A DNA stretch of 9,437 nt from an uncultured Erysipelotrichaceae bacterium (GTDB lineage: Bacteria; Bacillota_I; Bacilli_A; RF39; UBA660), in assembly GCA_902803795.1 (NCBI GenBank), contig CADCRC010000116.1, forward strand, positions 1-9,437, read 5' to 3'. The stretch's first letter is position 1. Each line of letters starts with the position of its first letter. The position numbers were made by a program, and so were the translations under genes. A model generated the notes under the pieces. The model was not told the origin of the DNA. It made no database searches and saw only the letters and a list, made by a program, of their open reading frames with translations. This document shows, piece by piece, positions 1 through 6,540 of this stretch.

Positions 1-384
1 ATCAGCAGTAATCATAATATGCATTTGAAAATCAAATACACGAGCCTGACTTGAAGCAACCATAGAAGTAAAATATTCTAAACTTTCTGCATCTTGTCTA
101 TATCTTTCTTTTAAAGTTTGATCTTTCTCATCTTGAAATTTTTGTTGTAAATCAGCAACCTGTTTATTTAACATCTTAACCATTTGTTGATAAGCAATTG
201 GAATATGCTTAATAACTATTTTAATACCCGACATATTAGTTAAACTAGCTAAATAACCAGGAGAAATATACTTAGGATAAGAAATTACAGTTAAAATTGT
301 TGCATACTTATCACTAATGAAAAAATCGCTAGGATTAAAATGTAAACCTTTAGGCGCTAATTGTCCACGAATATTTGTTGCCAT
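1..384 (-). CDS. VirB4-like T4SS ATPase, second domain onward (partial, runs off left edge)
   Basis: Start-containing fragment of 128 codons, open to the first base of the window. It begins MATNIRGQLAPKGLHFNP and continues with an ISDKYATILTVISYPKYIS segment, then helical, charged residues about 65-105, then a DFQMHIMITAD strand. This resembles the part of Gram-positive VirB4/TraE-type proteins that follows their first N-terminal domain, where a 'P..i....y.r.l.v..yP' block precedes a helical region. In that family a RecA-like ATPase domain with Walker A and B follows; it would lie left of the window and is not seen. VirB4 proteins power pilus assembly and substrate transfer at the cytoplasmic face of the membrane. 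The ATG overlaps the stop of the preceding gene (TAATG) and has GGTGA seven bases upstream, so translational coupling is likely. The family assignment rests on pattern recognition, not a search. Confidence 0.72.
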   Translation of the reverse strand, partial: MATNIRGQLAPKGLHFNPSDFFISDKYATILTVISYPKYISPGYLASLTNMSGIKIVIKHIPIAYQQMVKMLNKQVADLQQKFQDEKDQTLKERYRQDAESLEYFTSMVASSQARVFDFQMHIMITAD

Positions 385-968
385 TAACTAATCACCGTCC
401 CAAAATTAAATGACTTTCCACCATTAAGAAAATTATCTAATAAAATTCTTAGATCATCATTATTAACTTGAGAAGCAACAAGTCCACAAGAAGAAAGTCC
501 ATTAATCATCATACGAACTCTTTTTTGAAGCAAATCTACATCTTTTTCTTTAAATAAGAAATAATATTCAGTATCAACAATATCATTATTAATAAATGTA
601 TTTCCCTTATCAATATCTTGCAAAATTACTTTACGTATAGCCGGAGATTGAACTTCATTATATAAAAGTTGCAATTGAGACATATAAACAGATATATCTA
701 CAGGTCGATCCGCAACAATAAGCCAAAATTCAAACTCAATCATATTATAAAAATTCTTAAGACTAATTAAAATATTATCCTGAGTTTGAGAATCTAAAAT
801 AAATATATTTCTAGGATTAACTTTAACACCAGTTACTTTATCACCATTACTAGTTATAATAAAACCACTTTGAATACCTCTAACAGGCAACCAATTATCA
901 GTATATCCATTACCTGTAGGAGCTCCTCTTCTTTTAACTTTCTTAGGATTATTATTTGTGTTGCTCAT
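384..968 (-). CDS. VirB4 N-terminal-domain-like T4SS protein (split VirB4, first part)
   Basis: 194 residues starting MSNTNNNPKKVKRR. A basic N-terminus is followed by a pattern I associate with the first domain of VirB4/TraC ATPases: WLPVRGI, an 'NGDKVTGVKVNPRNIFIL' strand, FEFWLIVADRPVDISVYMSQL (about residues 79-99), VDTEYYFLF (about 131-139), and a C-terminal 'GL..SQVNNDDLRILLDNFLN' helix. There is no Walker A or ATPase motif, and the next gene takes up the VirB4 pattern where this one stops. The two together therefore look like one VirB4 divided in two. The open frame extends 21 codons further up to an ATG at 1031, but that has no ribosome binding site and lies deep in the PrgI gene. I chose the ATG at 968, with GGAGAGG about 14 bases upstream (a long spacing). 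That leaves a 17-base overlap with the PrgI gene. No membrane segment is visible. Confidence 0.75.
   Translation of the reverse strand: MSNTNNNPKKVKRRGAPTGNGYTDNWLPVRGIQSGFIITSNGDKVTGVKVNPRNIFILDSQTQDNILISLKNFYNMIEFEFWLIVADRPVDISVYMSQLQLLYNEVQSPAIRKVILQDIDKGNTFINNDIVDTEYYFLFKEKDVDLLQKRVRMMINGLSSCGLVASQVNNDDLRILLDNFLNGGKSFNFGTVIS
392..396 (-). promoter_or_regulatory. Ribosome binding site for the downstream VirB4-like gene
   Basis: GGTGA on the minus strand, seven bases before the ATG at 384-382 and inside the last codons of the preceding gene. Together with the TAATG stop/start overlap it argues that the second VirB4 part is started by its own coupled initiation, not created by a sequencing frameshift. 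Confidence 0.55.
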
Positions 969-1263
969 ACTTATAACACCAACCTCTCCACTTATATTCT
1001 CTTCTATTTGTAAAAAAATTATACATTTCACTAATTACTGTTAACATATTATGATAATTTGGAATTGGTATTACAAGAAATCCAGTAATAAACGCAGGAG
1101 CTAAAGATATCAAAGTCCCTGCAATAGATGATAAATCAAATATTGTAAGACATAATATCGTAGTTAGTATCCCAACACCAAATAAAATCAAATCGGAAGT
1201 AGTAAAAATACCAAGTATTAATTTACCACTTTTTGTATTAGCAGGTATTAAATAATCATTCAA
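952..1263 (-). CDS. PrgI-family conjugation membrane protein
   Basis: 103 residues with a clear PrgI-family layout: N-terminal IPANTKSGKLILGIF, two membrane segments (about 22-42 and 45-67), then IPIPNYHNMLTVI and a C-terminal FFTNRREYKWRGWC block. PrgI proteins are small inner-membrane parts of Gram-positive type IV secretion systems, encoded beside VirB4, and are often compared with VirB3. The position between the VirB6-like gene and the VirB4 genes matches that order. The start is a TTG at 1263, with AGGAGAG seven bases upstream; the nearby ATG at 1259 is out of frame and closes after two further codons. The family call is strong from the motifs; the exact role is from family knowledge. 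Confidence 0.88.
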   Translation of the reverse strand: MNDYLIPANTKSGKLILGIFTTSDLILFGVGILTTILCLTIFDLSSIAGTLISLAPAFITGFLVIPIPNYHNMLTVISEMYNFFTNRREYKWRGWCYKYEQHK

Positions 1264-1270
1264 ACTATCA

Positions 1271-1277
1271 CTCTCCT
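1271..1277 (-). promoter_or_regulatory. Ribosome binding site fixing the TTG start of the PrgI gene
   Basis: AGGAGAG on the minus strand, seven bases before the TTG at 1263-1261. It lies in the 21-base gap after the VirB6-like stop. It decides in favour of the TTG codon, since no in-frame ATG exists nearby and the protein begins correctly for its family. Confidence 0.7.
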
Positions 1278-1284
1278 TAATTTA

Positions 1285-3561
1285 TTATTTTTTCTTTCCA
1301 GTACTACTATTACCAGTTGCAGCAGAATTTGCTCTATTCATAATAGATCTCATACTTGCATTTCTATGTGCAACTTCTTTAGATACATCACCTTTTTGAG
1401 CACCTAAATCAGAATAATTTTCACTCATATGGAATCTTGAATTATTATATGTAAGTCTAGCATTTTCAAGCTTACCAACTTTATTACGGAATGAAACATA
1501 TTTAGAATTCAATTTACCACTTTGACCAATAGAAGCTCTATATGTTTTATCAGCTGATAATCCTTCAGCAGTTGCAACATCATTAACATTAAGTACACTA
1601 TCTTTATTAGTTTGCCAAATAACAGCTTGAGAATCATCTAAACTATCTAATTTTCTAGCAATTTCTCTTGTAAATACATCATATGTATTTCCATCATTAT
1701 CTTGAATTTTAACAACAGGTCCTGTAGCATTTTCAACAATTCTTCTAACAGAAGTAGCATCAAATTTCATACGAGATAAATCTGCACCTCCAGTACTAGT
1801 TATATTTACATGACCATATGCTCCATTTTTTATAGCTTCACCTTTAATAGCATCCTTCCAACCAGATATTTCCTTATCAGCTTCTTGATATAATTCTATC
1901 ATTTCAGAATCATTAACTGATCTAGAACGTCCAGTAAGTGCAGTACGAATATTATCAGTTGTTCTACCAAATGCAGTAGAATGAGATTGACGTACAGCCA
2001 TTGCATTTCGCATACTTTGAACAGCCGCTCTGCTTTGATGATCTTTAGCATCAGAAGCAGCATTAAATCCACCCATTACAGCAGCACCTGTACCAATAGC
2101 ACCACCAACATGTCTAACAGCTCTAAGAGCTTGTCTCAACCTAGTACCAGCATTAGGTCTACCTCCATTTTCAGCAAGATCCTGTTCATGTAATTGTTTA
2201 TTTTCTTCATGAGTAACTTGAGCATTTCTTATTGCATTACCAGGTAGATTAGCCATAATCGCACCAGCAGCAAGTAATTGTCCTCCAGATTTTAACATTC
2301 CAGCCAATGAACCTTCCTTTAATCCTAAAGTATCACTAATAAACTTAGGAGCTTCTTTAGCAAAGAATAATAAAGCTAAAATAATTAATAAAGTAGAAAA
2401 AGTTTGAACTACAACATTTGAATTTGTCGCAAAAGATAAACCATTTTGCATAATATCAGTTATTATATAAATAACAAAATATATTATTCCCAAATCTATA
2501 AACAAATTGACATATGTAGTAATCAACATTTGAGTCCATTTTTGTAACATACCATTATCAGATTTTGTAGAAATATTTGAAATAATAGGTATTGGAGCAA
2601 TTAATCTTAATATAGCCATTTTTAAAGTTCTTTTAGCAATATCCATACACATTGCCGCAAGTAATAAAACAGAAATACCTCCAAATACTATTGCAAGAAT
2701 ACCATCAAAAGTAAACTTATATTTTTTTGCCTTCTTCTTAACATGAAAAAAAATACTATAAGTATAAGCACTATCTTTAACCTTACTATTTAAATCACCA
2801 TAATCACACTTAAACGCATCACCATCAGCATGAGCTAAAGTCAATATATCACCAACTGTAACCTTACCAGAGTTATCATTATAAAGCTTAATAAAAGAAT
2901 TTTCTATATTCTGACACATCCAATTAGATTTAATTGATGTTATATTTTGATTACTAGATGAAGGATTAGTTCTTTTATCTGCAGGAACTAAATTAATATG
3001 TATAAACTGTTTTAAAATATTAGTCGCAAACAAATTAGAATTAGTATCAGATGACAAATTATTCATCTGTGACACAGTATTATCATCAGTAGTACCCAAA
3101 ATAATTTTACCTAACAAATTTTGTTTCAAAACTCTATATTGTAAATCATCTAATACACCAAATAAAATACCATTATTATTAATATGCTTCTCAAAAGTAT
3201 TTGATGCATTAGGAATACTAATCGGCATAACCGCAACAAGCAAAACTAAAGAAACTATAACCCTAGTTATAATAGAACCAAAACCATTTTTCTTATCAGT
3301 AAATGTATCAGGATTAACTATTCCATTCAATAAAACAATTAATAATCTAAAAGAAATAAATACCCCAAGTATTAATTGTACTCTACCAAAAAGGCTTCTA
3401 ACAGTTTGACCTGATAAAAAATCACTCATAGCAATAGTAAACATAATCTGATATAAAAAAGTCAAAATAACAAAAATAGCTTTACAAATATAAGACAAAA
3501 CAAATCTAAAAGCATCAGAAACAATCCCAGCATTTGTATTGTCAGTATATAAATCTATCAA
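1285..3561 (-). CDS. VirB6/TrbL-like T4SS channel protein with long soluble C-terminal tail
   Basis: 758 residues. Hydrophobic segments fall at about 17-43, 58-80, 96-116, 285-307, 316-330 (possibly re-entrant), 342-371 and 382-401. They are followed by a signature-like APKFISDTLGLKEG (404-417) and a Gly/Ala-rich region. VirB6/TrbL-type proteins form the polytopic inner-membrane channel through which DNA or protein leaves the cell. Residues about 117-284 form a polar loop, probably extracellular, with two cysteines (C216 and C252). Residues about 430-758 form a polar, probably cytoplasmic tail rich in Asn, Ser, Ala and Arg, with no domain I recognise. The start is a TTG at 3561 with AGGTGA five bases upstream; an ATG four bases further up is out of frame. 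It begins 12 bases after the pilin gene and ends 21 bases before the PrgI gene. The assignment rests on topology and gene order. Confidence 0.8.
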   Translation of the reverse strand: MIDLYTDNTNAGIVSDAFRFVLSYICKAIFVILTFLYQIMFTIAMSDFLSGQTVRSLFGRVQLILGVFISFRLLIVLLNGIVNPDTFTDKKNGFGSIITRVIVSLVLLVAVMPISIPNASNTFEKHINNNGILFGVLDDLQYRVLKQNLLGKIILGTTDDNTVSQMNNLSSDTNSNLFATNILKQFIHINLVPADKRTNPSSSNQNITSIKSNWMCQNIENSFIKLYNDNSGKVTVGDILTLAHADGDAFKCDYGDLNSKVKDSAYTYSIFFHVKKKAKKYKFTFDGILAIVFGGISVLLLAAMCMDIAKRTLKMAILRLIAPIPIISNISTKSDNGMLQKWTQMLITTYVNLFIDLGIIYFVIYIITDIMQNGLSFATNSNVVVQTFSTLLIILALLFFAKEAPKFISDTLGLKEGSLAGMLKSGGQLLAAGAIMANLPGNAIRNAQVTHEENKQLHEQDLAENGGRPNAGTRLRQALRAVRHVGGAIGTGAAVMGGFNAASDAKDHQSRAAVQSMRNAMAVRQSHSTAFGRTTDNIRTALTGRSRSVNDSEMIELYQEADKEISGWKDAIKGEAIKNGAYGHVNITSTGGADLSRMKFDATSVRRIVENATGPVVKIQDNDGNTYDVFTREIARKLDSLDDSQAVIWQTNKDSVLNVNDVATAEGLSADKTYRASIGQSGKLNSKYVSFRNKVGKLENARLTYNNSRFHMSENYSDLGAQKGDVSKEVAHRNASMRSIMNRANSAATGNSSTGKKK

Positions 3562-3566
3562 TCATA

Positions 3567-3572
3567 TCACCT
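3567..3572 (-). promoter_or_regulatory. Ribosome binding site fixing the TTG start of the VirB6-like gene
   Basis: AGGTGA on the minus strand, five bases before the TTG at 3561-3559 and immediately after the TAG stop of the pilin gene. It supports the TTG over the out-of-frame ATG at 3565. Confidence 0.65.
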
Positions 3573-3573
3573 A

Positions 3574-3996
3574 CTATCCAAGCGTACAACTAGAAGTTAT
3601 ACCAGTTAAATCAAATAAAAACATTACAACAGATGGAAGCAAATATAATAAAACAATTATAACAAGTCTAACACCTAAATTAATACCTGCTTTAGATAAC
3701 CCCTTATCATCACCAGATATAACCGCCTTTATAAAATCTAAACTAGATAAAACAACAACTAATAATATTCCAATTAATCTAATATAATTTAATACTGTTT
3801 GAACAAGCCAAGCAACTGAATCAGTATCATTAGGATCTCCAAGTAAAGAATCACAACTACTATAATTACCTTGATTAGCTCCATCAACAAATCTAATATT
3901 ATAATTATCAGTTGCATAAACTTTTTCTATTCTTATAAGATTAAATGAAATAGTAAATATAAATAATAACATAAATAATTTATATAATCTTCTCAT
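3574..3996 (-). CDS. VirB2-like T4SS pilin precursor
   Basis: 140 residues from the chosen start (MRRLYKLFMLLFIF). A signal peptide ends at about residues 26-28 with VYA before TDN. A short polar segment contains C48. Two membrane helices follow at about residues 66-89 and 107-129, joined by a short loop (KAVISGDDKGLSKAGI); the tail ends SSCTLG with C137. A signal peptide plus a two-helix hairpin of this size is the plan of VirB2/TrbC-type T4SS pilins, and the gene leads a T4SS operon. The open frame could start 12 bases earlier (ATG at 4008). However, GGTGA lies five bases before the ATG at 3996, and the predicted transcription start at about 4013 would leave almost no leader for 4008. Both cysteines should face outside after processing. 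It could instead be another small T4SS membrane subunit; I put pilin well ahead. Confidence 0.75.
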   Translation of the reverse strand: MRRLYKLFMLLFIFTISFNLIRIEKVYATDNYNIRFVDGANQGNYSSCDSLLGDPNDTDSVAWLVQTVLNYIRLIGILLVVVLSSLDFIKAVISGDDKGLSKAGINLGVRLVIIVLLYLLPSVVMFLFDLTGITSSCTLG

Positions 3997-4001
3997 ATTA
4001 T

Positions 4002-4006
4002 TCACC
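4002..4006 (-). promoter_or_regulatory. Ribosome binding site deciding the pilin start
   Basis: GGTGA on the minus strand, five bases before the ATG at 3996-3994. The same core and spacing serve the VirB6-like gene. The alternative ATG at 4008 has only AT-rich sequence upstream. Confidence 0.55.
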
Positions 4007-4019
4007 ATATTTCAAAATA

Positions 4020-4048
4020 AGTATAACAAAGCAAACATCAAATATCAA
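4020..4048 (-). promoter_or_regulatory. Sigma-70/SigA-type promoter of the T4SS operon
   Basis: On the minus strand: -35 TTGATA (4048-4043), a 17-base spacer, and -10 TATACT (4025-4020) preceded by TG-T, an extended -10. The predicted transcription start is the G near 4013, giving a leader of about 17 bases to the ATG at 3996. It lies in the gap after the P-type ATPase gene, so the transfer genes have their own transcript even if some read-through occurs. Confidence 0.7.
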
Positions 4049-4059
4049 TAAAATATTTG
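4039..4059 (-). repeat. Palindrome overlapping the T4SS -35 box (candidate operator)
   Basis: Perfect inverted repeat: CAAATAT at 4039-4045 and ATATTTG at 4053-4059, separated by seven bases. It fully covers the -35 element at 4043-4048. Its placement would suit a repressor site. In RNA from the upstream ATPase gene it could also fold as a weak hairpin, but no good U-run follows, so it is a poor terminator. In such AT-rich DNA a chance palindrome is possible. Confidence 0.4.
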
Positions 4060-4074
4060 CTATAAATTAATTCT

Positions 4075-6393
4075 TTACATTTTTTTAGGAAGTTTACCAT
4101 TTTTAAAAACATAAACTATATTATCCAAGTTTTTTTCAAATAAACGATAACTCATAAAACAAATAAAACCACATACAACAAGTGTAATAATCATTTTATA
4201 ATCAAAAGATGAAAACTCAAAAACTCTTCCAAAAAAGATAAACATAAATAAGAATATAAATACCATAGCACCATATAATATCTTATGTAATAAATTAAAA
4301 GGTTTGCAAGTTTTAAATAGTAAAACAAAACAATTAAAAGTAGTAATAATTGCAGTTAATGTAGAAGTCTCCATTCTGCTAAATACAAATATATCTGACG
4401 AAATAGAAACTACTATAACTCCAATAATAACAGCCATTGCAGCAGAAAAAGCTCGTCTTAATACATTTCCCAAGAAATTACCTGTAATTCTATCATAATT
4501 AGGTTCTAATGCAAGTATAACAGAAGGAATACCAACAGTAACAACATTAGTTAAAGTTAATTGAAGTGGAATAAATGGATAAGCTTTATCAATAAATAAG
4601 AATAGGAAAGCAAGTACACTAGCATAAATAGTTTTAACCAAAAATAATGATGCACTTCTCTGTAAATTATTAATACTTCTTCTACCCTCATTAACAATAT
4701 ATGGCATAGATGCAAAATTAGAATCAAGTAAAACAAGTTGAGATACATTTTTAGCAGCATCAGTACCACTAGCCATCGCAACAGAACAATTTGCCTCTTT
4801 TAATGCTAAAACATCATTAACTCCATCTCCAGTCATCGCAACCTCATGTCCCTTTTTTTGAAGAGCTAATACAAATTTTCTTTTTTGTTCAGGAGAAACT
4901 CTACCAAATATATCATATTTATCAATATTATCATAAATATCTTGATCAGTTTTTAAAACAGATGCATCAATATATTTACATTTCTTATCAAGACCAGCTA
5001 GAACCGCAATATTATAAACAGTCTTAGGATTATCACCAGATATTATCTTAACATCAACACCTTGAGATTTAAAATAATCAAGAGTAGCCTTAGCCTCTTT
5101 TCTAACTATATCTTGAAGTAATATAATTGAAAGTAATTTATTATCTTTGCATAAACAAATAACTCTATATTTATCAGTATATTTATCTAATTCTTTCTGA
5201 TATTTAGAAATTTTCTTTCCTAAAATAAACTCTGGTGCCCCAATTAAATAAGTACCATCATAAAACTCACATCCAGAATACTTTTTAGCAGAATTAAAAG
5301 GAATCTTCTTAACTAATTTAATATCATTACTAGATCCAAATTTATTTTTTAATGCAAGACCAGTAGGATTATTTTCATCCAATTGATAATTAATATTAGA
5401 AATAATTTTAGAACTATCAATATCCTCTAAATCAATTACATCAACAACTTCCATTCTACCCTCAGTAATAGTTCCTGTTTTATCTAAACATATAGTATCT
5501 ATTCTAGCAAGTGCTTCAATACAATATAAATCTTGAACTAATACTTTTCTTTTAGCAAGTATAACAACACCAACAGCAAGCACAGTACTAGTAAGTAATA
5601 CAAGTCCCTCAGGAATCATACCAATCAAAGCAGCAACAGTATTTAATATTGCACTACTATTAGTATTACCATCTATATTTAATTGTTTAAAAAATAATAA
5701 TATACCAAGTGGTATTATAACAAAAGAAACAGTAGAAATAATTTTATTTAAATTCTTCATTATTTCACTATTATTTTTAACTATCTCTTTAGTCTTAGAA
5801 CTTATTTTAGCAGTATAATTATCAAGTCCAATATGTTCTACTTTAGCATAACAATTACCACTTACTATAAATGAACCAGATAATAACATATCACCTTTTT
5901 TCTTAAATATAGTATCAACTTCACCAGTTATAAATGACTCATTTACTTCAACTTCACCATCTTCAATAATACAATCAACTACAATCTGATTTCCAAGTTC
6001 TAATTTCAAAATATCATCCAAAACAACATCATTAATACCTAATTCTTCTATCTTAGAATCTCTTACTACTTTTAATTTAGATTGACTTATAACCTGCAAT
6101 TTATCTAAAGTCATTTTACTTCTAATCTCTTGTACTATAGATATTAAAGTATTTAAAATAATACCACCCATAAATAATAGATTCTTAAAACTACCAGTAG
6201 TAATAACCATTATGGCAAGTACACAGTTAATAATATTAAATATAGTAAAAACATTATCTAAAACTATATCTTTAATGCTTTTTGTCTTAACATTAGTATC
6301 ATAATTAACTAAGTTATTTTTATATCTTTGTTTTACCTCTTCTTTATTTAATCCATCTTCTATACTAGGATTAAACCTAATAATTTTAGCCAT
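4075..6393 (-). CDS. Cation-transporting P-type ATPase, CtpE-like
   Basis: Complete protein of 772 residues with the P-type ATPase plan: two N-terminal membrane helices (about 47-90), an actuator domain with TGE at 156-158, helices M3-M4 containing PEGL (261-264), and the phosphorylation motif DKTGT with D304. A compact nucleotide-binding region has GAPE (385-388), followed by SGDN (452-455) and the hinge TGDGVND (521-527), then about six C-terminal helices. The M6 segment (NVVTVGIPSVILALEP) and the small nucleotide domain resemble the CtpE/'ATPase E' subgroup, for which calcium transport is reported in mycobacteria. There is no heavy-metal-type CPC motif in M4 and no N-terminal metal-binding domain. 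The usual TGES reads TGEV. AGGTGA stands a few bases before the ATG. The gene follows an ABC transporter terminator and ends shortly before the T4SS promoter. The ion is inferred, probably Ca2+; the P-type class is certain. Confidence 0.9.
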   Translation of the reverse strand: MAKIIRFNPSIEDGLNKEEVKQRYKNNLVNYDTNVKTKSIKDIVLDNVFTIFNIINCVLAIMVITTGSFKNLLFMGGIILNTLISIVQEIRSKMTLDKLQVISQSKLKVVRDSKIEELGINDVVLDDILKLELGNQIVVDCIIEDGEVEVNESFITGEVDTIFKKKGDMLLSGSFIVSGNCYAKVEHIGLDNYTAKISSKTKEIVKNNSEIMKNLNKIISTVSFVIIPLGILLFFKQLNIDGNTNSSAILNTVAALIGMIPEGLVLLTSTVLAVGVVILAKRKVLVQDLYCIEALARIDTICLDKTGTITEGRMEVVDVIDLEDIDSSKIISNINYQLDENNPTGLALKNKFGSSNDIKLVKKIPFNSAKKYSGCEFYDGTYLIGAPEFILGKKISKYQKELDKYTDKYRVICLCKDNKLLSIILLQDIVRKEAKATLDYFKSQGVDVKIISGDNPKTVYNIAVLAGLDKKCKYIDASVLKTDQDIYDNIDKYDIFGRVSPEQKRKFVLALQKKGHEVAMTGDGVNDVLALKEANCSVAMASGTDAAKNVSQLVLLDSNFASMPYIVNEGRRSINNLQRSASLFLVKTIYASVLAFLFLFIDKAYPFIPLQLTLTNVVTVGIPSVILALEPNYDRITGNFLGNVLRRAFSAAMAVIIGVIVVSISSDIFVFSRMETSTLTAIITTFNCFVLLFKTCKPFNLLHKILYGAMVFIFLFMFIFFGRVFEFSSFDYKMIITLVVCGFICFMSYRLFEKNLDNIVYVFKNGKLPKKM

Positions 6394-6432
6394 AATTCAC
6401 CTCAAAAAAACAATATAATTATATATTTTACT

Positions 6433-6441
6433 ATTTTATCA
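6433..6441 (-). promoter_or_regulatory. Possible extended -10 promoter of the P-type ATPase gene
   Basis: TGATAAAAT on the minus strand, with -10 TAAAAT at 6438-6433. The same nine bases occur in the ABC transporter promoter at 9190-9198. No convincing -35 box is present. The leader to the ATG would be about 33 bases. The surrounding DNA is so AT-rich that other -10-like strings exist nearby. Confidence 0.35.
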
Positions 6442-6454
6442 TAAAAAATGATAA
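6436..6454 (-). repeat. Inverted repeat upstream of the P-type ATPase gene
   Basis: Perfect seven-base arms TTATCAT (6436-6442) and ATGATAA (6448-6454) around five A/T bases. It overlaps the possible -10 at 6433-6438, so it could be an operator. Neither side has a convincing U-run for a terminator. Confidence 0.35.
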
Positions 6455-6510
6455 TTTATACTAACACATTATATTTTACTATATATTATTAAAAAAAACT
6501 ATTATTATTT

Positions 6511-6539
6511 AAAAAAAACAAAGTAAAAAAATTTACTTT
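6511..6539 (-). terminator. Rho-independent terminator of the ABC transporter gene
   Basis: Read on the minus strand, directly after the TAA stop: stem AAAGTAAA (6539-6532), a four-base loop and TTTACTTT (6527-6520), then G and eight T (6518-6511). The stem is only A/T apart from one G-C pair, so it would be weak, but position and U-run fit well. Confidence 0.65.
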
Positions 6540-6540
6540 A

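Noticed and set aside
382..386. VirB4 split as a simple frameshift error
   Set aside because: The junction is an exact TAATG with a spaced GGTGA, a normal coupled-gene arrangement. It cannot be fully excluded without relatives, but the sequence favours two real genes.
969..1031. A 21-codon upstream extension of the VirB4 N-terminal gene to an ATG at 1031
   Set aside because: No ribosome binding site, deep overlap with the PrgI gene, and the shorter start has a purine-rich GGAGAGG upstream and a more plausible N-terminus.
1981..2193. Short plus-strand open frame opposite the VirB6-like gene
   Set aside because: Shadow of the minus-strand coding sequence; Ser/Thr-rich low-complexity translation and no family resemblance.
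3539..3787. Short plus-strand open frame opposite the pilin gene
   Set aside because: Antisense to a well-supported pilin gene, with no recognisable protein features.
4304..4781. Two short open frames (plus 4304-4498, minus 4557-4781) within the P-type ATPase gene
   Set aside because: Both are alternate-frame readings of conserved ATPase sequence with all expected motifs in the main frame.
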